Shown here piece by piece: positions 25,124 through 33,690 of a stretch of 64,000 bases of DNA (within the stretch, counting starts at the first letter, position 1; each line of letters starts with the position of its first letter). A program made the translations under genes and the position numbers. Under the pieces are notes generated by a model. That model saw only the letters and a list, made by a program, of their open reading frames with translations. It searched no databases and was not told the DNA's origin. Source of the DNA: UBA4971 sp029551185 (GTDB lineage: Bacteria; Bacillota; SHA-98; UBA4971); assembly GCA_035593725.1 (NCBI GenBank), contig DAOSZN010000003.1, positions 71,301 to 135,300 of the forward strand, written 5' to 3'.

Positions 25124-27433
25124 ATGTCTAATCATGAGTATTCCGGTGACATTGGAAAGAGCAAACCTTCTCCATCCTGTGAACGGGGAAATCCCGGATA
25201 TGCACACTCATACTGGGTAGGCCCTGGCAGAGGACTTCGTAAGAGGCGTATACCATATAGAGCGGAAGTCCTTTACGATAGGGTATTGCAATTCATAACC
25301 CATGCTTGCAGGGCTGATCATGCTATATTGATAATAAGCCCTTATTCATACCCCCATGACGACATAAGCAGAATTCACATCCATCCTAAACCTGCCTCAG
25401 ACGAAGAAGCAAAACTTTGGAAATACATGGTGACATACATTGAGGAAAGTGTCAAACTGGGTGTTCCCTTAAATGTTCCGGAAAGTTTACGGGATGCTCT
25501 TAATCTTGGAACTGTGCTTGTATCTCCGGCTTTCAGTTACAAGGACAGCTCTTCAATAGTTGCTGTGTTTAGCAATTCTTCATCTCCCCCATTGGATCCT
25601 GAGGATGAGGAGACGCTTTCTCGTCTTACGGATAAACTCGCGTATGTCTTTGATGCAGCAATCTCTCCCGGAAACAAGGCATCGAAACCTCGTAAGGTTT
25701 CAAGAGTGCTCAGGGCACGCAATGTCCTTGAGTCAATCAACGAACTGTGCGGCACACTTGACGCTTTAGTAGAGCTTGTGGTGACTTTGGGGTTTGCTGA
25801 ATCCGCCTACATCCGCATTCTGGATGAAGATACGGACATGCTCAAGTTAGTTGCAACAGCAGGAAAGCAACAAGGCACTATAGATATGCACTCTCACGTG
25901 CCTCTTTCCAAGTGTTCTGTCACGCGCCTTGCATCGAAAACACAGATCCCCAGGTATGTAGATCCTCATCACTGTTACTCCTTAAGTAGATCTGAAGACT
26001 TTTGTGCAATTTGTGTGCCCCTCTCAGGCGATTCAGGCAGTATCGGAGTCTTATCATTATGGAATCCCCCAAATAAAGATTTGAATGCAGCTGACGTAAG
26101 GATTATCCGTGCTGTTGCTTCAACTGCTGAGAGGGCTTTCCTGGACACCCATGTGTTCTCTGCAGGCCTGAAGACATGGGCAAGGACTGATTTTGTGGAG
26201 TATGCTACTATTGTCAGCAAAGCTTCAGAAGATGTTACGCATATTGCAAGAGAGCTCTTAGTCGGTTTAAGAAGGGCAATCGACTTTCAGGTCGGCGCCT
26301 TCGTAAACTACCGGAGCGGATTTGAAGTGTTTTCAGTGCTTTTCTCATCGGCCGATCCTTTGATTATTGGCCCTGCTGAACCTGAAGGCTCGGACATAAC
26401 CGATGGCTCCTATTCATACGGCACATTCGAGGATACATCCGCAAGTATTGTTCTCGGGGATCCGGAAGCTGAAGGGTGGGCATATAAGGCGCTTAAGCAA
26501 TTGGAACCTGATATGACTCATATGTTTATTCGGCCTTTCTACATGCATGAAAGCCGCTGGCCTTCGTGTTTAGCCGTACCGCTTGTCAGCGGCGGCGACA
26601 CTATCGGGTTATTTATCATTGGTAAACCCAAAGGTGATCGGTTCAGTAAAGAGGACATAGTCTACTGTGAAAGTGTGCGCCAGGATCTGACACTGGTATG
26701 GGAGAACTTCATGGCACGCATAAAGCCTCAAGCCGGTCCGGCGACAGAAGCCATGCTGGAGCGTATAGAGACCTTAGAACAACTGGCGGTAGGGACAGCT
26801 CATGAAATAAAGAATCCCCTTTCGGTCATCAAAGGCTATATGCAGGTAATACAAATGGATCAAGGACTGTCTTCGGAAACAAAGCAAAGGATAGAACGCC
26901 TGCTCCGTCAAGTGGAGCAGATAAGTCGAATTGCAGACGATCTTGCAGGCCTTGCAAAACTCAGGACCGTGGATATCTCATTAGTTTCCCTTCCTAAGCT
27001 TCTGGAAGAAGTCCTTGACACAATCGACTCACAAGTTCCGAACACAGGTATCTCCATAGTTCGCGCATATCCGAATGATGTTCCTGAAATACCTGCAGAT
27101 GCAGGCAAACTACAGCAAGCGTTTTTGAATATCTGTAGAAACGCTGTGGAAGCCATGGACACAAAAGGAGGCGAGCTTCGCGTATCAATTCGGGTTTCAT
27201 ATGACAAGCGAAGTGTCGAAGTGGAATTTGCCGATACAGGACCAGGCATAAGCAGGGAAGCACTGACCATGCTGTTCAGACCGTTCTTTACCACAAAGAG
27301 ACATGGGACAGGCCTTGGGCTGAATATATCCATGCATATCGCAAGATTACATGGAGGAACGATACGGGCGGAAAATGCCAAAGGCAGGAAAGGCGCCATC
27401 TTTACGATGGTTCTGCCCACAATACGCGACTGA
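25124..27433 (+). CDS. Soluble sensor histidine kinase with GAF-like domains
   Basis: The roughly 769-residue protein has no membrane segment. The first two-thirds contain GAF-like sensory regions (around residues 60-200, 210-360 and 380-540). A HisKA domain follows with H-box TAHEIKNPLSVIKGYMQVI, then a HATPase domain with N-box NICRNAVEAMD, G1 FADTGPGI and G2 RHGTGLGLNIS. The H-box context resembles NtrB/AtoS-type kinases. The ATG at 25124 follows AGAGGGA; the frame extends to 25091. No response regulator is adjacent, so the partner is unknown. The 24872-25123 gap shows no gene. Confidence 0.92.
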   Translation: MSNHEYSGDIGKSKPSPSCERGNPGYAHSYWVGPGRGLRKRRIPYRAEVLYDRVLQFITHACRADHAILIISPYSYPHDDISRIHIHPKPASDEEAKLWKYMVTYIEESVKLGVPLNVPESLRDALNLGTVLVSPAFSYKDSSSIVAVFSNSSSPPLDPEDEETLSRLTDKLAYVFDAAISPGNKASKPRKVSRVLRARNVLESINELCGTLDALVELVVTLGFAESAYIRILDEDTDMLKLVATAGKQQGTIDMHSHVPLSKCSVTRLASKTQIPRYVDPHHCYSLSRSEDFCAICVPLSGDSGSIGVLSLWNPPNKDLNAADVRIIRAVASTAERAFLDTHVFSAGLKTWARTDFVEYATIVSKASEDVTHIARELLVGLRRAIDFQVGAFVNYRSGFEVFSVLFSSADPLIIGPAEPEGSDITDGSYSYGTFEDTSASIVLGDPEAEGWAYKALKQLEPDMTHMFIRPFYMHESRWPSCLAVPLVSGGDTIGLFIIGKPKGDRFSKEDIVYCESVRQDLTLVWENFMARIKPQAGPATEAMLERIETLEQLAVGTAHEIKNPLSVIKGYMQVIQMDQGLSSETKQRIERLLRQVEQISRIADDLAGLAKLRTVDISLVSLPKLLEEVLDTIDSQVPNTGISIVRAYPNDVPEIPADAGKLQQAFLNICRNAVEAMDTKGGELRVSIRVSYDKRSVEVEFADTGPGISREALTMLFRPFFTTKRHGTGLGLNISMHIARLHGGTIRAENAKGRKGAIFTMVLPTIRD

Positions 27434-27452
27434 CACAGATGCCACAAACAGT

Positions 27453-27501
27453 CATAGCTGTGCGCCGGTTGTCTGAACACTCAAACCGGCGCACAGCTAT
27501 G
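27453..27501. terminator. 18-bp perfect inverted repeat between convergent genes
   Basis: CATAGCTGTGCGCCGGTT (27453-27470) and its exact complement (27484-27501) enclose 13 bases. The hairpin lies between the plus-strand kinase and the minus-strand PLP-enzyme gene, so it can serve both directions. There is no T tract on either side, so termination would be weak or Rho-assisted. Confidence 0.6.
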
Positions 27502-27551
27502 TTAAGCTGCGAAAAAGCACTTACTGCCATGGTTCTGTATTAATCAACCGT

Positions 27552-28592
27552 CTATGAGGGAATCACAATCAGGTTTTTCTTCCTGAGTCTCTCCCGCTCC
27601 TCGTCACTGATTGGGTGATCGCGGTCAGGAATTTCGACTTTCACCTTTTCACCGCAAAGAGCGGTAGTGAAGTAACGCTGGCCGTTATCGTTAATCATTG
27701 TCACGATTGTCGTAAGCTCCGGGTACTTGCGAGCCAACTTAAGCACAGCCGCAACGTTGCAGCCTGAGGATATGCCGCAGAATATTCCCTCTTCACGCGA
27801 CAGCCTCTTTGCCATTTCTATGGACTCATCGGATGTGGTCTGAATGACTCCGTCAATAACATGGAGATCCAACACATCCGGAATGAATCCGTCGCCTATC
27901 CCTTCTATCTGATGGCTTCCCCACTCACCGCCGGAGAGAATCGGACACTCAGCAGGTTCAACAGCAAATACCAATATATCAGGATTTTGCTCCTTCAAAT
28001 ACTTACCTACTCCACTGACAGTGCCGGCAGTTCCTTGGGAAGCAACAAACGCATCTATCTTACCTTCAGTCTGCTCCCAGATTTCAGGGCCGGTAGTCAT
28101 ATAATGCGCAGTGACATTATCCATATTGGAAAACTGACCTACCTCCCACATTTTCCCCGGGTTTTGCGCCTTTATTTCTTCTACCTTTTCAAGAACTATA
28201 TCTACATCACTTTCCGCACCTTCTGTGAAAACAAGCTCAGCGCCGTATGCACGAATGGTTTTCTTGCGTTCATCACTCATACCTTCAGGCATGACAATGA
28301 TGACCTTATATCCCTTTACCGCGCCTACGCAGGCGGTAGCAATACCGGTATTCCCAGTGGTCCCTTCGATAATAGTCATCCCCGGCTTCAGCTCACCACG
28401 TTCTTCCGCAGCTTCCACCATGCGCCATAGGATTCTGTCCTTTAAGCTCCCGCTTGGGTTGAAGTACTCTACTTTCCCATAGACTTCAGCGTCAATGTCT
28501 TTTGCAACCTTGTTCAATCGAACCATCGGCGTTAGGCCTGAAGCCTGGAGAATATTATCGTATGGTTTTCGATTTCTGGCCCAGTTGAGCAT
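27552..28592 (-). CDS. Cysteine synthase/cystathionine beta-synthase-like PLP enzyme
   Basis: The 346-residue fold-type II PLP enzyme has the Schiff-base lysine at residue 51 (NPSGSLKDR), the substrate loop GTTGNTGIATA (cysteine synthases usually have TSGNTG), the glycine-rich GTAGTVSGVG and SSGCNVAA near the C-terminus. This family does beta-elimination or replacement on serine-type amino acids. It is the last gene of the purine-type operon, 27 bases after ssnA, so it may act on a pathway intermediate such as 2,3-diaminopropionate rather than make cysteine. That role is inferred from context only. Confidence 0.85.
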   Translation of the reverse strand: MLNWARNRKPYDNILQASGLTPMVRLNKVAKDIDAEVYGKVEYFNPSGSLKDRILWRMVEAAEERGELKPGMTIIEGTTGNTGIATACVGAVKGYKVIIVMPEGMSDERKKTIRAYGAELVFTEGAESDVDIVLEKVEEIKAQNPGKMWEVGQFSNMDNVTAHYMTTGPEIWEQTEGKIDAFVASQGTAGTVSGVGKYLKEQNPDILVFAVEPAECPILSGGEWGSHQIEGIGDGFIPDVLDLHVIDGVIQTTSDESIEMAKRLSREEGIFCGISSGCNVAAVLKLARKYPELTTIVTMINDNGQRYFTTALCGEKVKVEIPDRDHPISDEERERLRKKNLIVIPS

Positions 28593-28619
28593 TAGGCTTT
28601 CCCTCCATTTACTTAATTA

Positions 28620-29948
28620 CTAGAATCGTGTCCACACTTCTTCGGCAAGCTCCCGCGAACGGTTGAGGATCCGTTCTGAATCAACAGTGGTAAGCTCGCG
28701 GTCACGCATTAGAACACGTCCTGCTACAATAGTCGTATCCACCAGTCCTCCTGACATGCCAAACAGAATATGACTATAATAGTTGTCAGATGTCAAAGGA
28801 GTCCATGGATCATACTCAACAATGATTACATCGCCTGACGCCCCGGGTTCCAGCACGCCGATGTTGATATCGAAGATGCGCCTTGCAATCTCCCGATTGT
28901 TCGCAAACACCATCGTAGGCACTTCGCCCCATGCTGCGCTTGGGTTCTTCTCGTTCAACTTATGGAGCATGTTAGCGACTTTAATCGCTTCGAACATGTC
29001 TGATGTGTACCCATCAGTGCCAAGACCGACCCTTACGCCTTTTTCCATCATTTTTAGGACAGGCGCGACTCCGACAGCATTACCCATATTGGATTCAGGA
29101 TTATGCACAACATTCACGTCACGGGCTTTAAGGATGTCCATTTCAGCCTCATTTATGTGAACGCAATGGCATGCTATGGTTTTCGGACCCAGGATTCCGA
29201 AGGAATCCAGTCTTTCAACGACTCGCTTGCCGGATCTTTGGAGAGAGTCTTCTAAGTCCTCCGGTCCTTCAGCCACATGGACGTGAAAACCTACATCAAG
29301 GCCTTCCGCTCTTTCTTTACACTTCTTCAGCGTATCATCGGAGAGGGTAATTTGCGCGTGGAGTCCGAAAGAAGCGGCAAGAAGCGGATTTGCCAGATCC
29401 CGGCATCTCTTGATAAACCTTACGTTCTCTTCGATACCTTGATCCCTGATTTCCGCACCGTCTCTGTCTGAGACCTCATAGGCGAGGCATGCACGGATTC
29501 CTGCTTCTTGCACAGCTCGCGCGCATTCATCTAAGCTTCCGGGAACTGACATAGGGCTTGCGTGGTGATCCAGGATAGTAGTAACCCCAAACCGGATACA
29601 ATCAATGATAGGCACGAGAGAGCTTATGTAAACATCTTCAGGACCCAGGGCTTTATCTAACCTCCACCAAAGCCTCTCAAGAATCTGGATGAATGTCCGG
29701 GGAGGCGGATCCTTTAAGGCCATCCCTCTGGCAAAAGTGCTGTAAAGATGCATGTGGGTGTTGATCATCCCAGGCATGATCACCTTTCCCTGCGCGTCAA
29801 TGAATTCCGCGAGAGGATGGCGCTCTTTGATATCTGCAGTATCACCTACTTCACGGATGATCCCGTTTTCTATCACAACAGCACCGTCCTGAATTACCTT
29901 ATCGTCAGCGTCCAGTGTGATCAGCCTGCCATTTCCTACAATCAGCAT
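28620..29948 (-). CDS. ssnA: Amidohydrolase/deaminase SsnA
   Basis: The 442-residue metal-dependent aminohydrolase has the amidohydrolase HxH in GMINTHMHLYSTFARGMAL, HVHVAEGPEDL, HCVHINEAE and LGTDGYTSDMFE. The PPPRTFIQILERLWWRLD segment is characteristic of SsnA rather than guanine deaminase. In E. coli and gut anaerobes ssnA belongs to the purine/uric-acid gene set and is expected to hydrolyse or deaminate a ring-derived intermediate. It lies between the iron-sulfur subunit gene and the PLP enzyme. Confidence 0.88.
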   Translation of the reverse strand: MLIVGNGRLITLDADDKVIQDGAVVIENGIIREVGDTADIKERHPLAEFIDAQGKVIMPGMINTHMHLYSTFARGMALKDPPPRTFIQILERLWWRLDKALGPEDVYISSLVPIIDCIRFGVTTILDHHASPMSVPGSLDECARAVQEAGIRACLAYEVSDRDGAEIRDQGIEENVRFIKRCRDLANPLLAASFGLHAQITLSDDTLKKCKERAEGLDVGFHVHVAEGPEDLEDSLQRSGKRVVERLDSFGILGPKTIACHCVHINEAEMDILKARDVNVVHNPESNMGNAVGVAPVLKMMEKGVRVGLGTDGYTSDMFEAIKVANMLHKLNEKNPSAAWGEVPTMVFANNREIARRIFDINIGVLEPGASGDVIIVEYDPWTPLTSDNYYSHILFGMSGGLVDTTIVAGRVLMRDRELTTVDSERILNRSRELAEEVWTRF

Positions 29949-29961
29949 CAGGTACCCCTCC

Positions 29962-30459
29962 TCATTCCGAAAGTCTTATCTTTGCTGAGGCATCCTCTAT
30001 AGCTGCAATTATCTGGTGATACCCCGTGCATCTGCAAAGGTTCCCTGAGATTGCACGGGCTATTTCCTCCCTGGTAGGCTTAGGATTCTCTCTGAGAAGA
30101 GCCAAAGCGGACATGAGCATGCCAGGGGTGCAATAACCGCACTGGATTGCCGTATGTTCCACAAACGCTTCTTGAAGAGGGTGGAGTTCCCCTGACTTAT
30201 CAAGGCCCTCCACAGTCTCTATCACGCTGCCTTCTACCTGAAATGCAGGTACCAGACACGAGTTCACAGGCTTTCCGTCCATGAGCACGGTGCATGCTCC
30301 GCATTCACCTATACCGCACCCTTCCTTCGTGCCCGTAAGGTTCAGCTTGTTTCTAAGTACATCAATGAGTCTTGTATCAGCGGATATTTCGACTTTAACA
30401 TCATCGCCGTTTACTGTAAAAGATATTAATTTTTTCTGTTCCGCCTTGACTTTCTTCAA
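29962..30459 (-). CDS. Molybdenum hydroxylase [2Fe-2S] subunit, set 1
   Basis: The 165-residue protein has the plant-type ferredoxin cluster motif GCGIGECGACTVLMDGKPVNSC and the second C-terminal cluster motif QCGYCTPGMLM...GNLCRCTGYHQI. It carries electrons from the Mo site to FAD in xanthine dehydrogenase-type complexes. It overlaps the FAD subunit gene by four bases; the 780-codon Mo subunit lies just upstream, so these three form one enzyme. Confidence 0.93.
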   Translation of the reverse strand: MKKVKAEQKKLISFTVNGDDVKVEISADTRLIDVLRNKLNLTGTKEGCGIGECGACTVLMDGKPVNSCLVPAFQVEGSVIETVEGLDKSGELHPLQEAFVEHTAIQCGYCTPGMLMSALALLRENPKPTREEIARAISGNLCRCTGYHQIIAAIEDASAKIRLSE

Positions 30460-31337
30460 TCTTCATCCACCCCCAGAGCCTTCCAAATAGCCCGCTTCGT
30501 AAGGGCGCACACAACAGGCTTCTTATACTCTGTGGACCATCTCACTCCGCTGACTCTGACCATCTCTTCGCCCACTTCCAAAGAAGCGGAATGGACTGCT
30601 TCTTCATTTGGGATTTCCCCTATGAGCGCCTCTTCTGCAGATGTTATCCTAGCAGGCATCGGAAGGCATGCTCCCGGAGCTATTGCAGCTTTTGATATCT
30701 TGCCTGACTCATCCACGTCAAGGAGCACGGCTACGCTAAGGCGGGCTATGGCGAGGGATTCTCTTCTTCCAAGTTTCAAGAAGGCACAGCCGGAAGATGA
30801 TTCAGGCGCCTCGAAGTATACTTCTTCAAGTATTTCATCTGGTTCTATTATTGTTCTATAGGGACCTTTGAAAAACTCCTCAAGCGCCACATCCCGCGGA
30901 CCTTTCCTGCTGATTAATCGCAATCTTGCTGAGAGGGCGGTAAGCGGCGGGAGGGAGTCTGCCGCAGGTGATGCGTTTACAATGTTCCCGCCTATTGTTC
31001 CTCGTGTCCTGATTTGAGGTGAACCCACGCTTCGGCATGCATCAGCAAGAAACGGTACTACATCACGGATAACAGCGCTTCTTGCGATGTCCCTGTGGGT
31101 AGTCATAGCCCCTATTCTTACTATCCCATTTTCAAAGTTAACATAGGACAGCCCAGGAATGTTTGTTATATCCACCATCCAAAGGGGCTTCTCTTCAGCG
31201 TGTCCGGTGGATTTCGCGCTCCTCATCTGAACCATAACATCGGTTGCGCCTGCAACTATCCTTGAATTGTCCTTATGTTCGCTGAGGAACTCCATTGCTT
31301 CATAGACTGTTTCAGGTCGAATGAATCCAAGGGTCAT
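30456..31337 (-). CDS. Molybdenum hydroxylase FAD-binding subunit, set 1
   Basis: The 293-residue protein belongs to the CO dehydrogenase/xanthine dehydrogenase medium-subunit family: FAD-phosphate loop RIVAGATDVMVQMR near residue 27, and RTRGTIGGNIVNASPAADS near residue 110. It passes electrons to NAD or another acceptor. It overlaps both neighbours by four bases. Confidence 0.93.
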   Translation of the reverse strand: MTLGFIRPETVYEAMEFLSEHKDNSRIVAGATDVMVQMRSAKSTGHAEEKPLWMVDITNIPGLSYVNFENGIVRIGAMTTHRDIARSAVIRDVVPFLADACRSVGSPQIRTRGTIGGNIVNASPAADSLPPLTALSARLRLISRKGPRDVALEEFFKGPYRTIIEPDEILEEVYFEAPESSSGCAFLKLGRRESLAIARLSVAVLLDVDESGKISKAAIAPGACLPMPARITSAEEALIGEIPNEEAVHSASLEVGEEMVRVSGVRWSTEYKKPVVCALTKRAIWKALGVDED

Positions 31338-33658
31338 GCCTCGTCACTTCCCCTCTTGCCCCGGGCTGCTCTAAGCGAATAACCTAGGAGCACTCGCTCA
31401 AGGTCCAGCGGCAACCGACGAATTCTCTTTCCACACGCGTTATAAACTGCGTTGGCTATTGCAGGAGCCAGCAATTCGCATGTAGGCTCACCTATTGTTT
31501 TCGCTCCATAAGGCCCGTATGAGTCAGGGTTTTCCACTATAATCGGAACAATTTCCGGTACATCCATAGATGTAGGAATGAGATACTCGTCAAAGTTTCG
31601 GGTCTTAGTGACGCCGTCTTGAAGTTCCACTTCTTCCAGAATGCCATAACCCATTCCCATTGTGACGCCTCCGTATATTTGACCTTCCACGGTAGCGGGG
31701 TTAATGGCACGGCCTACGTCATGGGCTGCGGCGACTTTTAGGACTTTGACTTGTCCGGTATCGCAATCCACCTCAACCTCAGCTGCCTGGCATCCGTAAA
31801 CATACGTGAAGTATGCCTTGCCTTGACCTGTTTTTTCGTCCCATGAGACCCTTGGCGCCTGGTACCATCCGATGGCAGCCATGAGTTGGCCTTTACCATA
31901 GGCAGCCTTGGCTACATCCTTAAATTCCATGCACCTTGCAGGGTCTTCGTTTACATACATTTTTCCGCCGGCCGCTGTTATTTCTTCGTACGGTGCATTA
32001 AGAAGTTCAGCAGCGACGCCGAGGAGCACCTCTCTTACCTTTTTCGCAGCGTCCCGGACAGCGCTTCCCCCCATTGTTGTGCTGCGGGAGGCGACTGTAG
32101 CTCCACTGTCAGGTATGACCGATGTATCCGTATCCATGAACACGATATCCTCAAACCTGCAACCAAGCTCTTCAGCTGCGATTTGTGAGAAGATAGTCTT
32201 AAGCCCTTGTCCGTTTTCCGCAAGCCCGGAATGTAGATATACGCTTCCGTCAGGTTGCACTGATACCAGCGCTCCTGCAGCGTCCACTCCTTCAGCGCCC
32301 AGGCTGACTCCACGGTAACTTGCTGCAAAACCTACGCCGCGGACCTTCCCCTTCTGTGCTTTGTTTTCTGCATAAGCCTTTCGCTTTTCCGAGTATCCTA
32401 TGGCTTCCGTCGCTTTCTCAATGACCTGGACAAGGCTTACTGTATGTTCATCCAGAATTTGTCCGCTGGCTGTTACTGAACCTTGTTTGAACGCGTTCGC
32501 AAGACGGAATTCCAAAGGATCCATACCCAGCTCTTCTGCAAGCTCGTCCATAAGGGACTCTTGCGCGAATATAATCTGCGGGCTTCCGAAGCCTCTCATT
32601 GCACCGGTATATGTATTGTTTGTGAATACTCCGTATACATCTGTCTTGACATTAGGAACTTCATACGGACCTGTAGCCTGTACAACCGAACGCCATGTAA
32701 CAAAGGGTGTCATTGAAACGTAAGAGCCTGCGTCTGCCAGGATATGTATTTCCATGGCTCTGAGTTTACCGCAACGGGTCGCACCGACTTTATACTTCAT
32801 GACATATGGGTGACGTTTGTAGCTCTCGATGATCGACTCTTCCCTTGTGTTCACTATCTTGACAGGCCGCCCGGTTTTCAAAGCCGCTACAGCTGCCCTT
32901 GCACAGATTGCGGACACTACGTCGTCTTTACCTCCGAAGGAGCCTCCCATAGCGCATTGGATGATTCTTACCCTGTTGAGGCTTACGCCGAGGACTTGAG
33001 CTACGTGTCGCCTGGCTGTGAAAGGATTCTGGATGGATCCGTATACAGTGACAGTGCCGTCAGCTGCTCCCGGCACAGCGACAGCTGCTTCAGGTTCAAT
33101 GTATGCATGTTCTATCAGCTGCGTAGTGTAGGTTCGTTCAAGAACGATGTCTGACTCCTTGAACCCTTCTTCTACGTTACCCTTTCTAAGAGGATAGTGG
33201 TTCACGATATTACCGGGATAGTCTTTGTGAAGTTGGAGCGCGCCTTCGGACACGGCTTCCTCAACGTCAAATATAGTTGGGAGCTCCTCGTATTCTACGC
33301 GTATCAGAGCGAGAGCTCGATTTGCGATCTCAGGCGTCTCCGCTACGACCATGGCAACTGCGTCGCCTAAGTACATTGTCCGTGTGGATACAAAAACAGG
33401 CATATCAGGACGAACAGGTCCGATGGCCTGAGCTCCCGGAATATCGGCGTAGGTAATGACTGCAACCACACCGGGGAGCTCTTCCGCTTTACGGGTATCG
33501 AGTTCAAGAATCTTGGCATGTGGGTATTTTGCCCTCAGAACCCGACCATGGAGCATTCCGTCAAAGGCGAGATCATCTGTAAATTCGGCTCTGCCTGTTA
33601 CCTTTTCAATTGCGTCTATCCTGCTTATTGGATGGTTTACTACTGTAAACGAGCTCAT
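31334..33658 (-). CDS. Molybdenum hydroxylase molybdopterin-binding subunit, set 1 (xanthine dehydrogenase-like)
   Basis: The roughly 774-residue catalytic subunit shows the aldehyde oxidase/xanthine dehydrogenase a/b hammerhead domain first (SRIDAIEKVTGRAEFTDDL), then Moco-binding segments AMGGSFGGKDD, GAMRGFGSPQIIF and the C-terminal catalytic glutamate context GAKTIGEPTCELLAP. It hydroxylates a purine-type heterocycle at a Mo centre. I prefer the ATG at 33658, 11 bases after GGAGG, over the ATG at 33676. It is not a selenocysteine protein in this frame. Confidence 0.92.
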   Translation of the reverse strand: MSSFTVVNHPISRIDAIEKVTGRAEFTDDLAFDGMLHGRVLRAKYPHAKILELDTRKAEELPGVVAVITYADIPGAQAIGPVRPDMPVFVSTRTMYLGDAVAMVVAETPEIANRALALIRVEYEELPTIFDVEEAVSEGALQLHKDYPGNIVNHYPLRKGNVEEGFKESDIVLERTYTTQLIEHAYIEPEAAVAVPGAADGTVTVYGSIQNPFTARRHVAQVLGVSLNRVRIIQCAMGGSFGGKDDVVSAICARAAVAALKTGRPVKIVNTREESIIESYKRHPYVMKYKVGATRCGKLRAMEIHILADAGSYVSMTPFVTWRSVVQATGPYEVPNVKTDVYGVFTNNTYTGAMRGFGSPQIIFAQESLMDELAEELGMDPLEFRLANAFKQGSVTASGQILDEHTVSLVQVIEKATEAIGYSEKRKAYAENKAQKGKVRGVGFAASYRGVSLGAEGVDAAGALVSVQPDGSVYLHSGLAENGQGLKTIFSQIAAEELGCRFEDIVFMDTDTSVIPDSGATVASRSTTMGGSAVRDAAKKVREVLLGVAAELLNAPYEEITAAGGKMYVNEDPARCMEFKDVAKAAYGKGQLMAAIGWYQAPRVSWDEKTGQGKAYFTYVYGCQAAEVEVDCDTGQVKVLKVAAAHDVGRAINPATVEGQIYGGVTMGMGYGILEEVELQDGVTKTRNFDEYLIPTSMDVPEIVPIIVENPDSYGPYGAKTIGEPTCELLAPAIANAVYNACGKRIRRLPLDLERVLLGYSLRAARGKRGSDEA

Positions 33659-33690
33659 ACTCTTCATCGCCTCCATTTGCCTGCCATTTT